Below are positions 50,023 through 63,214 of a DNA stretch of 64,000 bases, one piece after another. The stretch lies in NCBI GenBank assembly GCA_037957365.1, contig JARHVA010001739.1, forward strand, positions 1,798,001-1,862,000. Reading direction: 5' to 3'. Numbering within the stretch: position 1 is the stretch's first letter; each line of letters starts with the position of its first letter. This DNA is from Torreya grandis. Taxonomy: Eukaryota; Streptophyta; Pinopsida; Cupressales; Taxaceae. The position numbers and the translations under genes were made by a program. The notes beneath the pieces are model-generated. The model saw only the letters and a list, made by a program, of their open reading frames with translations, searched no databases and was not told where the DNA came from.

Positions 50023-52451
50023 TGTTGACACAGAAGATTGCACCTTTGGCAGGAGGCCAAGCCCCTGTCTTCTTCACGCAACAATGGAAACTCCCCTCTC
50101 ACCTGTGGGACTGGTGAAGCTGGAGGGGAGAGTCTCTAGATGAGGGATAGCTCCCTCTGATGTATCATTTAGGCCCTAGTTTCTCCTACTGCTAACAAAC
50201 AAATGTAAAAAGGGGGGGGATGAAAAGGGAGAAGGAGATGCTAAAAATAAAACCTAAGCCTAAAAAGGTAAAAGGTGATACACCATAAAAGTGTGATCCA
50301 CTCAAGCCTAAACATACACTTTTCACCAAAAAGGAGTGCCTATACACTTCATTTGAAGTGAGAAAACCTTCTGCATCAGTGGGTCAGGGGTCCATGGAGA
50401 TACAGGGAGGAAATAACTAATAGAGGCATTCTGAGACACACTGCAGCAGCCTATCCACTTCACCTACACTCCTCTAGGGACACTTCTGACAGACATGTAA
50501 AAGGAAACTCAAAAATACACCAGACATGATGCAATCATTCTGTAAAAGCATTAATAAAATGACTTAACATAGAATCAAGGCATAGACACATACTAAAGAT
50601 GTAAAACTCAAAATGGAGGTAAAAATGCTATGTTTTGATTCAAGGTAAAATTTTGGCAGCTCTGCCTTACAAGCTCGAGAGATTTTTGGGCAGAGTTTGC
50701 CTTAAGGCTGAGAGTGGATTCATTTCTTAAAAGAGAAGTTTACAATATATAAAAAGAGGAAGAGAAACTTGGCGCTTCCTAGGAAAGATTTTGGCACTCT
50801 TCTCTGCCAGTGGCCCATGTGCATTCTGAACACATCGAGAAGAGCAAGATCACTGCTACTGATGTCATTCTTCTAAAAGAGGCATGTTGGAACCATGTTG
50901 TACAATCACCAAAATTGACTTTGGCATTCAAACATTAATTTAAGAGCATGGCCGCACCTCTTTCTACAAATACACTGTAGTTTGTCCCCTCATTAATGCC
51001 AACTGTAGAAAATAGGTCGCACCGCTCATCGACAATAACTCACCTTCCCTTTGCCACTTAGACATTTTGTCTTTTTTGCTCCTTGTCTTCTTCCTGCTCT
51101 TTCAACCCTCAAGGGCAATCTTCTGGTAGGTCACTGCATTCCTTGGGCTATTTCCATGATTTGGCGCTAAGGTAGTTCAAAAACAACAGCTACTTCACTA
51201 TGTTAAATTTGACGTTCATGCGACCGTCGCCCAATGACAAGTTTGTCTGCTTAAATTTGATGACTTTCAAGACGTCACCATCCTCAGGAAAAGTCATTAG
51301 GTCTTTTTTTTGGGGCCTTTTCCCCATGGGTTTTCTCTTTCAGGCCTTTTCTTGCAGACAAAAAGTCCACAGGAATTGGCCACTCCTTGTCGCTTTCTTT
51401 AGGCTCATCAAATTTTTTTGCCATCCACAAGGGCTTTCAAATCTTGAACTGCCCTCTGTAAGGCCTTTTGAACCCATCTCTACCCTTTGAATGTAGGGCA
51501 CACCCTTGAACCAAGCCATTAAACCAAAATTGGTTCAATCACTGTGCGCTGAGCCCATTGAACCAAGCCTTTAAACCAAAATTGACACGTGGCTACTTCC
51601 ACAGAGCCTTTAGCTACCTTAAAAAAATTTCAAGCCCTTTTTTGGTACTCATGGACACTGACACTTGGCACGCTTCGCATAGCCCCTAGCAACTTATTCG
51701 GGCCCACCACAGTCTTCTTTGAAGCCAACAGGAGAAACCCATGGATGTTGCCACCTATCGGCTTCCACCGAGCCTTGCAGGGGACACGTGGCACATTTCG
51801 ATACTCATAAAAAATCATGTTGAATTCCTCTAAAATTTCCACTTGGTTCTTTCCATGCTCTAGCTTCCCTGGTGTAAAATTTGACAGTTTTCGAGACGTC
51901 ACTATCCTTGGCAAAGTTCGTCAGGCTTTTTTGCTACAGGCCCTTTAGCTATCCTTTGAAACTCCTTCTTGCCCTTCGAAAGAGCCTCTGAACCTTGAAC
52001 TACCCTTCGAATTTAGGGCACACCCTTGAACCAAGCTGTTGAACTAATAATTGGTTCAACAGTTTGATGGTTCAAGACTGCGCGCCAAGCCGCTTGAACT
52101 AAACCGATGATCCGTTCGTTGAACCAAGCGATTGAACCAATATGTCGATTTGAACCAAAGCATTGAACTGGTTCAATGGTTCAACCATGCCAACTTTTCT
52201 TGTGATTTTCTTCAGAGCAGAGCTTGAAGAAGCCTTGTGAAACCCATAACTCTCTAAACTGATCCTCCATGCGCCAAAGGACTAACCTGCAGAGTTCGTA
52301 GAAATCCAAAACCTGCAGAGTTCATATATTTAGACCTGTAGAGTCCGTAGATTTAAATAGATTCATGAAAAATCAGAAAATGAAATGGCTTAGAATAGCA
52401 GGGACAGAAGGGGACCAATTTTTTGGCCTGTTGGGCAAAAAATGGTCAACA
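50023..52451 (-). repeat. 5' LTR (2.43 kb)
   Basis: Partner of 44,512-46,962, with the same internal duplication and TATA box (50,744-50,751). It ends GGTCAACA on the plus strand and is followed by the CTATG TSD at 52,452-52,456. Confidence 0.92.
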
Positions 52452-52456
52452 CTATG

Positions 52457-52800
52457 CATGTTAGTTTTCTTATAAATTATCAATTTTTTTACAAACAACT
52501 AATTATAAAGGTTGATTTTGGATTTCCATGACAACTTCCTTCATTGATTTGCAGATATGTTAAAAAAAATCCATAGTGCCACATGGTACATCCACAGCCA
52601 CGATGTCAATTTTTCTAAATGGTACATTTGATTTCATTGGATATTGAAGAGTTTATATTTTAAAATTAAGGGTATAATTTCAAGTTTTAAGGGATAGAGT
52701 TTTTGGAATTGTAAGTTGTATTTTTAATTGTATGTTAAAGATTGAGAGGTATTCATTTTATTAAATTTATTCATAATGTCGAATTTGATATCGTTTCATC

Positions 52801-52890
<90 letters not shown>

Positions 52891-54949
52891 TTTTTTTATT
52901 GACCACTATTTTACATGGTGATTTTGTTAAGAGCCAAAGTGTGAGGGGCATCCATTTCACTTATATAAATTTGCATTGTTATAATTACCAATTTCAATAG
53001 AGTTGTAAACATGTACTTTAATAAAAAAGAGTATTTAAAATTCACCTTCACTTGTTTATTTATTCATATAGGATTCAATTTTATTTGATTAAAGTCTACG
53101 ATGTCAAGTAGCACCTTGGTTATGGTCTACAAGGTAATTTACAATACATGGGACCACCTCGTACTCCCAACATGTAGGAGGTACCTTACTGTGACCTCAC
53201 TTTTTAGAGCACATGTTCTTCTCCATTAAACCAACCTAGGAACACAATACTATTCTACAACACTAAAATGTTATGGTTGCATCAACATCACTTTCAACCA
53301 TTTGAACTAAAAGTAACTAGCAGTTTCCCCAGAGGTGAAAATTTATGACACAAGGGATTATTTTTTGGTAAAGAGGGACTTTACAAAGCAAGGGACTGAA
53401 AATTAGTAGACATACCACATACAAAACCATTAATCACTGAACTCATCTCACCTTTTTTATATGAAACATCAATTTGATATTTATAGTGGGGTGATGGTGG
53501 AAAAGGAGGTGGTGTGTTACCTCATATGACATGATAATGAGAAATGTGGGGAGGAGACATCACATTTTATAGTGAGTTTGAGAAATGATGAAGTACCCAC
53601 ATCATATAGTTAAAAGGGGAATATACTCCAACAATGAAAATAAAACACTTACAAAAAAAATCTAAAGATTAGAGATACATTCCTTAATTATAAATCAAGA
53701 CCAAAACAAACAATGGCACCAACTAGTCATAGCCTTCCATCAACATATAAACATGTTAAATATTAATTATTATATTGATCATGATAATCAAACCTTTCTA
53801 CTAAATCTAGAAATATTTTCAATTGTAAAAATAATAAGCAAAGTTCAAATTTTGGATCCTTGCTTAGAACTTCAACAAACAACTTCCAAAAATTACAACT
53901 ATCAAAATTTCTAAGCATTCATCCATATTCCAGAAGCACACAATGTTGCCACATGCAAAATAAGAATACATGAAATGAATACATTTCAGATACTTTTCAT
54001 AGCTCAAACAAGTCTTTACCTCTAACTCAATACAATTATTTGTCCTTCTGCTATGGTTTACAACTTATCTCATTTTGGTTTTGTTGCTATCACCATTTCT
54101 GAAATTCATTCCTATAGGATGAAATGTTTAGTATTGGTCGACGGTCTAGCCTAGTCTACTACATGTAATCTGAATGTTACAACCATAAGAAGCTACCACT
54201 TGTTCACAATTGTGGTATGACCTAAAGTATGTACAAAATGTAAGCTATTAAGATGAGATTCAATTTATTATATTTTCTAATATATTATGGATGATAGCCT
54301 CAAAATCAAAGTTGTATCATATACAAGGTGAAATTCTAGAAAATTGTTAAAAATAACAAAGAATCATAACAAATATTTTAGCTTTTGAAAGGTAGCCTAA
54401 ATTTTAAACTAGCCATATTTATATTTCATCAATTATTTTTACAATGCATTGCATTGCACTGAAATTGATATCTAGGTAGATGTTTGTAGAGATTTGGCAA
54501 CTCCATGGCCAGTGACAAATGGTGTCATTAAAGATGTATATTTTCTAGCCATGTTGAATGTTGACTTTTAAATAAGTTTTAAAAAAATAAATGAATTACA
54601 CCATGCCTACAACGAACCACATAAATTTTCAAAAGACACTGATTATTGTTCCTCCTCTCAGACTACAAAGACATGGTTAGGGTTGTATAGAGGCATGGAG
54701 GAGTGGCATCTAGGGTGAAAGGAATAATATAATATAATAGTTGCACAAATATTTAGAGGTTTTAGATTGTTCAAGAGAGGCTAGGAGAGGGCCAACTTCA
54801 AGAACCGACATGCCTACCACTTTGTTCTGTAAATACTCTATGAAGTTACCCTCCATCTCATCGTAATATGGATGAATGGAAACAACAAGATATACTCTGG
54901 GAACGAAATGTCTTGTCCCCACATTAACAAAATTACATAATTAATTTGA
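52457..54949. other. Decayed intergenic DNA with (AT)n
   Basis: No gene recognised. It contains an AT run at about 52,805-52,886. A short piece at about 53,275-53,320 (GGTTGCATCAACATCACTTT) resembles 43,180-43,235, suggesting eroded copies of the same old repeat on both sides of the 44.5-kb element. Confidence 0.4.
52805..52886. repeat. (AT)41 microsatellite
   Basis: Long AT run. The Ile-Tyr frame across it is an artefact. Confidence 0.95.
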
Positions 54950-56967
54950 GTTTCACATCAAATGTGGAGTCCTATTTTAGTCAAATCATCTCTCATGACA
55001 TCCCCATCCACCTTCAATAATAGAAAATAACAAAACAAAAATGTCAACACCTTGCAAGCTATGGACCCTTTTGCAATGGGTGATGCAGGTCATGTAAATC
55101 CAAACACTACCTTGAATCTAGATTAGGTGTATAATATGGGGCCCCTGGCATATGGTATTACCTGAAATGCCCTATCATAGCCACTCACCATCACCACTGA
55201 ATGTACGTTGATATTCTTGACCACTTACATATTATTTATTGCCTTGCCCTTTCTTTTAAAGGTCCAAGTTTGGTGTTTTTTAATGTTGTTAAGCCTGATT
55301 TAATTACTCTAAATGTTAATATATTTGTTGCATGGATGAACATAAGCTACAAGATAGACTCTATTACCTCAATGTTTGCACATAAACAATGTTGTAATAT
55401 AGATTCAAACTAGTCATCAAATGTGGAGCCTTGTCATAATAAAATCAATACTCATGATGTCCTTGTCGACCCTTAACAATATAAAATGACCAATCAAATG
55501 TGTTGCCACCTTGTAGATTACATACCCTTTTGTAATGTGTGAAAGTCATGTAAATCTAATAATTTCCCTAAATTTGAGTCTGGACTATGATATGGGCTTT
55601 GTGGCATTTGATAACACATGAACTATCATGTCATTGCCCCTCACCATCACCACCCAACTCACCTTAAAATATTTCACCACTTGCATGTTTTGTATTTCCT
55701 AGCCGCTCCCCACCACTTAACCATTTTTCAAGCTCTTTGGGAAAAAAAAAAATCTCCTCCCTGCATAACTCATTGACACATCATATGAAGGAACACACAA
55801 TCTCATTCTATACCATCACCTGTACCATAAATATATGATTATTGTTACTTACTATTTTATGCATAAAAGGTGAGATGGGGTCAATAGTCATGGGTTTCAA
55901 GTGAGCTATGTCTACTGATTTACACTTTTTCACTTTACAAAACTGTGTTTTACTAGAACATAAAATTACATTTTTTATGTTATACATTATATTAATACTA
56001 TAATATAATATTTATGTATAATATTATAATATTTTTTTATTGTTTAATATAACTATTTTGAAAAATAAATGTGCAAGAGATATAACATAAGGAGCAATCA
56101 AGCCACTAATGCAACAATGATTTGGTGGTTTTTTTCATTCATGTTTTAGAACTATAAAGTTCTACACAACTATTAAGTCTATAAGAAGGAATGTTTATGG
56201 CACCTAGTTGTCAATTGGCCTATTAACATGGCACATATTAGAAAATCCTTGATGCTAAAGATAATGTACTCCTCCATATCAGATTTGTAGAAAGTTAAAT
56301 TTAATTTTTTTTTAATATTTTCTAAAAGTTACTGGGGATTATATAGAATAAGGCAGTGTAAGTCAAACAAAATCATAAAATAAAAATGTGTTTGAGATTA
56401 ATGAGAGTGTATTACTAATAGAATAGTAGGGGTCACTCCACGTGGTCCTGTAGGTTAGAGGTTGATAACACATAGCACATAGGTAAACATGTGGTATGTG
56501 TTAGTTGTAACATATTTTTACAAGTGGGTGCTATTTAAATATTTTTATTTAGCCATTTCTCTATGGGTTCTATGTTCTATTCTTTATGTGCTATTACTCC
56601 ATTGCATTTTTTCTCCATAAATTATAATGCATTGGTAGCATTTCATTTATTTTCAATGTGTTTATTATTATATATTATATATAGTATTGTCATTATGCTC
56701 TTTTTCTTTACAGGCCGATCACGACCAATACCACATCACATAGTGCCAAGAGGGTGGTGGAGGTTATGGTGCATTCGAACTATCCTCAAAGAAGGTATAA
56801 TGATAGTGAGGGGAATGACATGATATTTCAAGGGACAACCTTGAAGAATATGAAATAGGTACACTTAAAATTTTTGATGACAAGTAACATCTACCAATGT
56901 AATATGTGGCTTCCACCAAACTATTTCAATTACCCAACACATAATTGATATTATATCTATTAATACT

Positions 56968-56978
<11 letters not shown>

Positions 56979-57037
<59 letters not shown>
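56979..57037. repeat. (AT)n microsatellite
   Basis: AT run of about 58 bp followed by imperfect AT repeats to about 57,095. Confidence 0.95.
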
Positions 57038-57040
<3 letters not shown>

Positions 57041-57102
57041 TTATATATATAACTAAATATAATATATTATATATTATAATACTATATAATATATAATAGA
57101 TC

Positions 57103-57103
<1 letters not shown>

Positions 57104-57146
<43 letters not shown>
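57104..57146. repeat. (TAA)14 microsatellite
   Basis: Trinucleotide TAA run close to the AT run. Confidence 0.95.
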
Positions 57147-57147
<1 letters not shown>

Positions 57148-58381
57148 TGACTATTGATTTACACTCTTACGCTTTAAAAAACCATGCTTTACCAAAAATA
57201 GAAAATTACATCTTGTATGCTATATATTATATTAATACTATATTAAAACATTAATATATAATATAATATTATTATATTTATTATTGTTTAATATAACTAT
57301 TCTAGAAAATAAATTTTTAAGAGATATAACATAATGAGAAACCAAGTGACTAATGCAATAATGATTTGGATGTGTTGTCATTCACATTTTAGAACAACAC
57401 TTGAATTATTTCATCGCCATTCACCATCACCGCCCAACACTTGTTGATATCTTTCAACACTTGCATGTTATTTATCGCCTTGCCCTTTCTTCTAGGGATC
57501 CAAGTTTAGTGTTTCTATATGTTGTTAATACTAATTTAATTACTCCATATGTTAAAATATTTTTGGCATGGATGAACATAAGCCGCCTTAGTGTCTTGTC
57601 CCCACATAAACATCATTATAATGTAGATTCAAGCTATTCATTGGATATAGAGCCTTGTCTTAATCAAATTAGTGCTCATGACGTCCTCATCCCCTTAACA
57701 ATAGAAAACAACCAATCAAAGATGTTTCCATCTTGCAAGCTACATACCCCTTTGCAATGTGTGTAAGTCATGTAAATCTAATAACTACCCTAAATCTAGG
57801 TTTGGTGTATGATATGAGCTACATGGCACATGATATCACATGGCATACCTTATGATTTCCTCTCACCATCACCACCCAAATCACCTTGAAATATTTCACC
57901 ACTTACATGTTTTGTATTGCCTAGCCCTTCACCACCACTTCACCATTGATCTTATTCTTCATGAAACAAAATGTCTCCTTCCTAAATGGCTCACTGTGAA
58001 TCATATGAAATAATACACAATCTCATTCTATATCATCACCTCTACCATAAATATATGATTATTTTTGCTTACCATTGTGTGCATAAAAGGTGAGATGTGG
58101 CCAATGGTCATAGGTTTCAAGTGAGGTGTGACTATTGATTTACAGTCTTTATCTTTATAAAACCACACATTACAAAAACAAAAAATTACATCTTATATAC
58201 TATATATTATATTAATACTATAATATAATATTAGTGTCTACTATTTTATAATACTATATATAATAATAATATGAAATTTTTAAAATTAAAATAAAATATC
58301 ATATATATAACAAATATAATATAATATATATTATAATTATAATATAATATTAGAGAATTGAAAATAATTAAAGCATAACAT

Positions 58382-58442
58382 ACACACACACACGCGCGCA
58401 CATGCGCACACGCGCGTGCGCACGCACACACACACACACACA
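58382..58442. repeat. Alternating CA/CG tract, Z-DNA prone
   Basis: About 60 bp of strict purine-pyrimidine alternation mixing CA and CG steps (for example CACGCGCGCACATGCGCACA), in a strongly AT-rich background. CG-containing alternation is the strongest sequence class for left-handed DNA. Confidence 0.9.
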
Positions 58443-61400
58443 TATTATTTCAACATATTCATTAAAAAAACAAAAAAAAATGTGACGCGGATTTATTGGA
58501 AATGTTGCCCCTATCCTTACCCCCACTTGCTCATAGAAAACTCATGCATTACAGTTTCCTATATAAACTGTAAGGTATGGTATTGTTATTGCAAATCTCA
58601 AAAGTAATACAAATAAAGTATTGTAAGCAATTGTCAAAAATAAATTGCCTATGCATGTTGTGAATTATTTTAAGTTTTTATAAAAAGGATAAGGAATTCA
58701 TTTGGTTGTAGTAATGTCATGCGATAATGGGTAACATCTTGCAATGGGTGTTGAAGAAAGATAATTGTCGATGAATAAGGATTATAAAAGTCGATGAAAC
58801 TGTCGATCCCAGTTAATGTGAAGGAAATTCTTAGCAATCACCTTAATCAATTTTGTGTTAATCAGATACATTTGTTTGTCAACTGTTGGGGTATCAATGA
58901 TGTCATTGACAAGAATGACATCCAAAAAATCTATGGGTGAATCTTAGGTCTATTCCTCCCAATAGAGATGCCTCTGGCATAAATAAAATTTTTTTATTGC
59001 TAAATCATGTGGAAACTTGAATATTGGAGAATATTTGATGGATAGGTAATTGAGAATAGTTGGTAAATCACGCGTCATTCAAAGAAAGATCATTTGATCA
59101 TATTATGTTTTCCTAATAATTTAAATTCAGCTAAGAGGACATTTATTTGTTTGAGAATGTTTAATGAATTAATAATAAATAATTGAGAATTGCAAGGTGG
59201 CTCCTTGGATTAGACCATTTCCATAATTTTTACCTACTAAATTTGATGGTCATATTTTTCTATGATGAAATTTTAGAAAAGTAAAAATATAGTGATATGG
59301 CCATCAAATTTAGTTTATGATCATTTTGAAAAGAGGGATCATTTTTTAAAGATTTTGTGTGGATTCAACATGCACTCACATGTCATCAACCCATCATTAT
59401 TCATTGTTATCATCTCACCCAATGACAACACCTCATTGTAGTGATTAGTAGTGAGATGCCATTAAATTGCCTTGTTTCCTCTATTTCTTGAGTTTATCTT
59501 TCCCTCCATTGGCATTTCTCCGCTTCTTCCTAGGTCTTTGTTGCCATTACATTCTACTAGCAATGGAGCCTCATTTTTATGTATATGGGTGGAGAAAAGA
59601 GAGATGGATTGTGTTCCCTCATCTCTAACGAGTAGCTCAAAAAGGTGTTTTTCATTCAAATATAGGAGATTTTTTAGTCTAATAAATTATTATTGGGCAT
59701 TTACTATGTGGGAATGGAAATGAGGAGAATATTACATTATGAAATTACATCCATGCTTGTTAGCAAACTCTTGGTCATTTTCACTGATGAGGAAGTTATA
59801 TATTCATTAGTAGAGCATTTTATGAGGGCTATATTTCATGGAGGATTAGCCAAAGTTTTGGAAACAAAATATATCGTAAACCAATGGCACTGCCAATATT
59901 TAAATTAGAATAAAGGGTCTTTTCTTAACAATGACTTCATGGATCTAGGGTGCTAGTTTTTTATTTTATTGGAATTTGCTAAGAAGATGCAATGTTTTTT
60001 CACCTACATTAAATTAATTATTTCATTTGATTATACGATGAATCTAATTTTCCAATCTTTGAAGTATTATTTTTTATGGATAATTTCTATATAGGTTGAC
60101 ATGAAAAAACTAGCCAATTCCCAATTTGCAAAAGCAAGATATATCAAAATTATGAATGCTCACCCCTAAAATTTTCCCTGATGTATAATACCTCCCAAAA
60201 TTCATCTCAATGTGATTATTAAATCAAGAACACTGGAATAAATACATAGGAATTTCAATCATCTATATTTTGCTAAAGTAAACATCACAATAGAAGATCT
60301 CTTTCAATCTGAACACTAGGAATTTAATAATTATTCCCACTGTCAATCACATTTACTTCATAGTTCAATGTTCATCACTATGAATTGAATATCCATAATA
60401 CTATACAATGGAAATAAATTTATAGTCAAGTCATGTGGAAACTTTGAACACTATGTTAGGTGCCATTTAGTTCTATATTTTCATTTCAATGATTGGCCAC
60501 TCAATAATTTTTATAAACCTTAAGTTTACCATGGCCACAATTACATAATAAAAATCTAAAAGGTTCACACTTTATGTCTAAAGCCAACTTTTCCTAAGTC
60601 TAAAGTTTATTACATTTCTTAAGCAAACTTGACCACAATTTAAATCAAATTCTATATCTTAATGGATCCAAAGAGACTTCTTTTTATTCCAAAGCTAAAA
60701 ATGATTTTGTGGCCTCATTTACTCGATGACTTTGTTTAACTTGCCACATTTACTCTATTTAAAGTCACTTTTTGGTCACAAGTTTTGATCATCTTAAAGC
60801 ATTAAGTGAGTTTAAAGTTCCAATGGGTCCATCTAAATTGTTGAGGTCATTTTGAAGGTGAAAAAATCCATTCCATAACCACCACATGTTAGGTTTTGAA
60901 TGCAATATTTATTAAAATAATATGCAATTTTATTTAGGTTTTTTGAACATACATGTGACCAATTTATTTGTGTATGAAAGAAGTGGACTCATTTGATTAT
61001 AGGATGGATCTAATTTACCAGTCAATTTGTGTAGCTTATGGAATCCACTTTAAACACAAAAAATAATTCCTTAATTATAAGTCACACATCCACATATGAA
61101 TGTTACGATGGCCTCAAATTTATAGTTCAATCAACAAACAACATTATTCCCATGTGCAATAGCTACACATATTAACTTGCCTTTATGAATTGTAATTTTT
61201 TTCTAACAACTAGTTCATTCATAATTTCCTTTGATACTAGTATTTTGTAATTGCATTTTCACAGGTGGAAGGAACATTGTCAATCAAAAATATATATTCC
61301 ATGCATTTCAAAGTCATTTTCCATAAATGTAGCTTGGTAATTGAAAACCTTCAACTATAATAGGAACTAGCTGCTACACAACCCTTGTTATTTATGATAA

Positions 61401-62400
61401 TTGTCAATCAAGAACATGTGTACTTTAATATATAAATATATGAGTTTTCAGAACAAGTCATCTTGTAAAGCTTGTGAAAGCTTAATTATTCCTTAACATT
61501 TTCTTGTAAAGCCCCTTGGTTTTTATGGTTTGGTATGGACCTACATATATAAATTAATTGATTTTAATTGAATTGATTTGGTTTTTTGGTGTACATTAAG
61601 ATTTACAAATTAATTGATTCAAGTTATACTAATGGATAAATGACATGTTTTATGCCAAAAAAGCCTAAAATAATTTGTAAGTGGCTTGAAAAAGGTGAAT
61701 TAAAATTTTCCTATTCTTTTTAATAAAGTATGATGTATACAAAGGGTTGTAATTTAATAGGTGGGGATAATGGGAAGTCATTTATTGTGTTATTCATTAA
61801 GATACCAAATTAAAAGAGATGAGATTGCATTTTGATAGAATGGATATCATTCAATAAAAAATCATTATAATTTTTAATTAAAAAGACAATAATTCATATA
61901 TATATATATATATAAAATACCTACAAATTCAAATTTTCTATTTTCTATTTTTTTTAGATAATTGAGGGTTAAAGGGTCCCTCACCTACAATAAGGATTGA
62001 TCCAAAACATCATCCATTTGTCTCAAATAAAAATCCACGAGGAAACAATATTTCCAAAACCTAAGTAAAATAACCCAAAATCATTAAAGGGAGAAAAACA
62101 ACCCCAAGGAATACCCAAGAAAGCCCATGATAACAACACAACTAATGACAAAAATACACAACCAAATTTAAACAATCAAAAAATATAGAACTTTTATATT
62201 TTGAATCTAAATAAGGATGCATCATAACAAACAAATACATAAAAATCTAGGATAAAACTTTATAACATAACTAAATCCTTCCCTTGCCCTCTCTATGATA
62301 GATAATCATGAAGGAAGGATCAGGGATGATATACCCTTTTTCTTACTCCTCACTATAGTTCAATCTTCTTGGTTATAAGAATTCCCTGAATCAACACTAG
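58443..62400. other. Decayed intergenic DNA
   Basis: No gene recognised apart from the dispersed repeat at 58,985-59,265. At 59,462-59,723 both strands are open (65 and 83 codons), but neither translation has a recognisable motif. An AT run lies at about 61,896-61,914. Confidence 0.4.
58985..59265. repeat. Dispersed direct repeat, copy 2
   Basis: Matches 43,233-43,500 at roughly 80-85% by eye, with a small insertion near 59,205-59,235. Confidence 0.8.
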
Positions 62401-63141
62401 AAGGTGTAAATTATTATATTGTGGAGCCTATTTCCTAATTATAGTGCATTATGGATGGACATCTAAGTCATTCAGATGAATGCCGACATGGAGTGCAACA
62501 ATGAATGAACATTAAGATATAGCTACAGGTGAATGCCAGGATTCTTGTGGGAAAATGTAGGGATGCTTGTGGGTGAATTTCAAGATTCTTATGGGCAAAC
62601 ATCAAGATGCTTGTGGATGAACACCAATGTGATGTAATAAAGCATCAACATGATGCATTCAAGCATTGATGTGATATGGGAGAGCATCTGGTTGATGTAG
62701 GTGAACATGTTGCAGACACGTATTATCACGCTATGGGCATACACCTGTATAATGTGGGTGAACCATGATGTGTTACCATAATGTAGTATAAATAGATGTA
62801 CTACATGTAATATATTATAAGGTCAAAGAAATTTTAGAGGACAATTAGTGTGAATTTAGGTGTGAATTCAAGAAGGTTTGTATAGCGCTACTCCAAATAA
62901 TATTTATGCACTATAATTATGAGAAGACTAATTTGAGAGTGGATTGTACTCTTATGGCTTGTAATAAAATCTAAACAAGTGCTTCTTGGTAGATGTATCC
63001 CATATTGGGTGAACCACGTTAAATCTAGTCTTCTTTTTATGCATGTTTTATTTATGTTCTTTATGCATCTCTATTTATAGATATTGTTATTGTGATTCTT
63101 TGAAATAGTTTTCCATAAATTTATATTTTATTCCTATTAAT
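62401..63141 (+). repeat. Probable 5' LTR of a copia element
   Basis: Upstream of a Met-type primer site and copia gag. It holds three to four ~30-bp imperfect repeats at about 62,528-62,625 (GATGCTTGTGGGTGAA-like, possible U3 enhancer repeats) and a TATA box. The LTR start could not be fixed (candidate TGTGGAGCC near 62,419), and the 3' LTR lies outside the window. Confidence 0.5.
62787..62794 (+). promoter_or_regulatory. TATA box of copia LTR
   Basis: TATAAATA in the context GTAGTATAAATAGATG, about 350 bp upstream of the primer site, a plausible U3/R boundary. Confidence 0.6.
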
Positions 63142-63153
63142 CAGTATCAGAGC
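63142..63153 (+). other. Primer-binding site (initiator Met tRNA)
   Basis: CAGTATCAGAGC, matching copia TGGTATCAGAGC except for the first two bases. Confidence 0.75.
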
Positions 63154-63214
63154 TTTAGGTTATATTTGCTGAAGTGTTGAATCACAAGAAGGGTTATTAG
63201 TTCAAGTGGGAGCT

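Larger units (their letters stand above)
44512..52451 (-). mobile_element. Non-autonomous LTR element with modular ORF
   Basis: Direct LTRs lie at 44,512-46,962 and 50,023-52,451 (TGTTGAC...GTCAACA), with CTATG TSDs and a 3.06-kb interior. On the minus strand the right LTR is followed by GTTT and then TGGCATGCCCGGTGGGACC, a primer-binding-site-like sequence of the TGG-start type. The minus-strand TATA box and the interior reading frame agree with that orientation. No protease, reverse transcriptase or integrase is present. GC is clearly higher than the surroundings. The LTRs differ by roughly 8% over the first 200 bases by eye. A typical purine tract before the left LTR is missing or mutated (the minus strand reads CTTCCCCTGGGAGTCACCAATT there). 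It is LARD-like in layout but codes for an unfamiliar protein. Confidence 0.9.
54950..58260. repeat. Higher-order tandem repeat, ~450-bp and ~970-bp units
   Basis: CACCATCACC-like boxes start at 55,186, 55,642, 57,422 and 57,864 (spacings 456 and 442 within pairs). Each pair is followed by a common tail with GATTTACAC-like boxes at 55,917, 57,154 and 58,137. The pattern is a ~970-bp unit made of two related halves plus a tail: one fairly complete copy at 55,186-56,155, a tail-only copy at 57,140-57,410, and another copy at 57,422-58,260. A half-unit precedes at 54,950-55,185. About 1 kb (56,160-57,130) interrupts the series. Nothing in it looks coding. Confidence 0.75.

Noticed and set aside
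52776..53000. Ile-Tyr repeat protein
   Set aside because: Translation of an AT microsatellite.
56563..56823. 86-codon frame ending in an Arg/Trp-rich stretch
   Set aside because: Hydrophobic AT-driven start and no family signature; most likely chance.
59462..59723. Opposed 65- and 83-codon frames
   Set aside because: No recognisable motif on either strand and no splice or start context.
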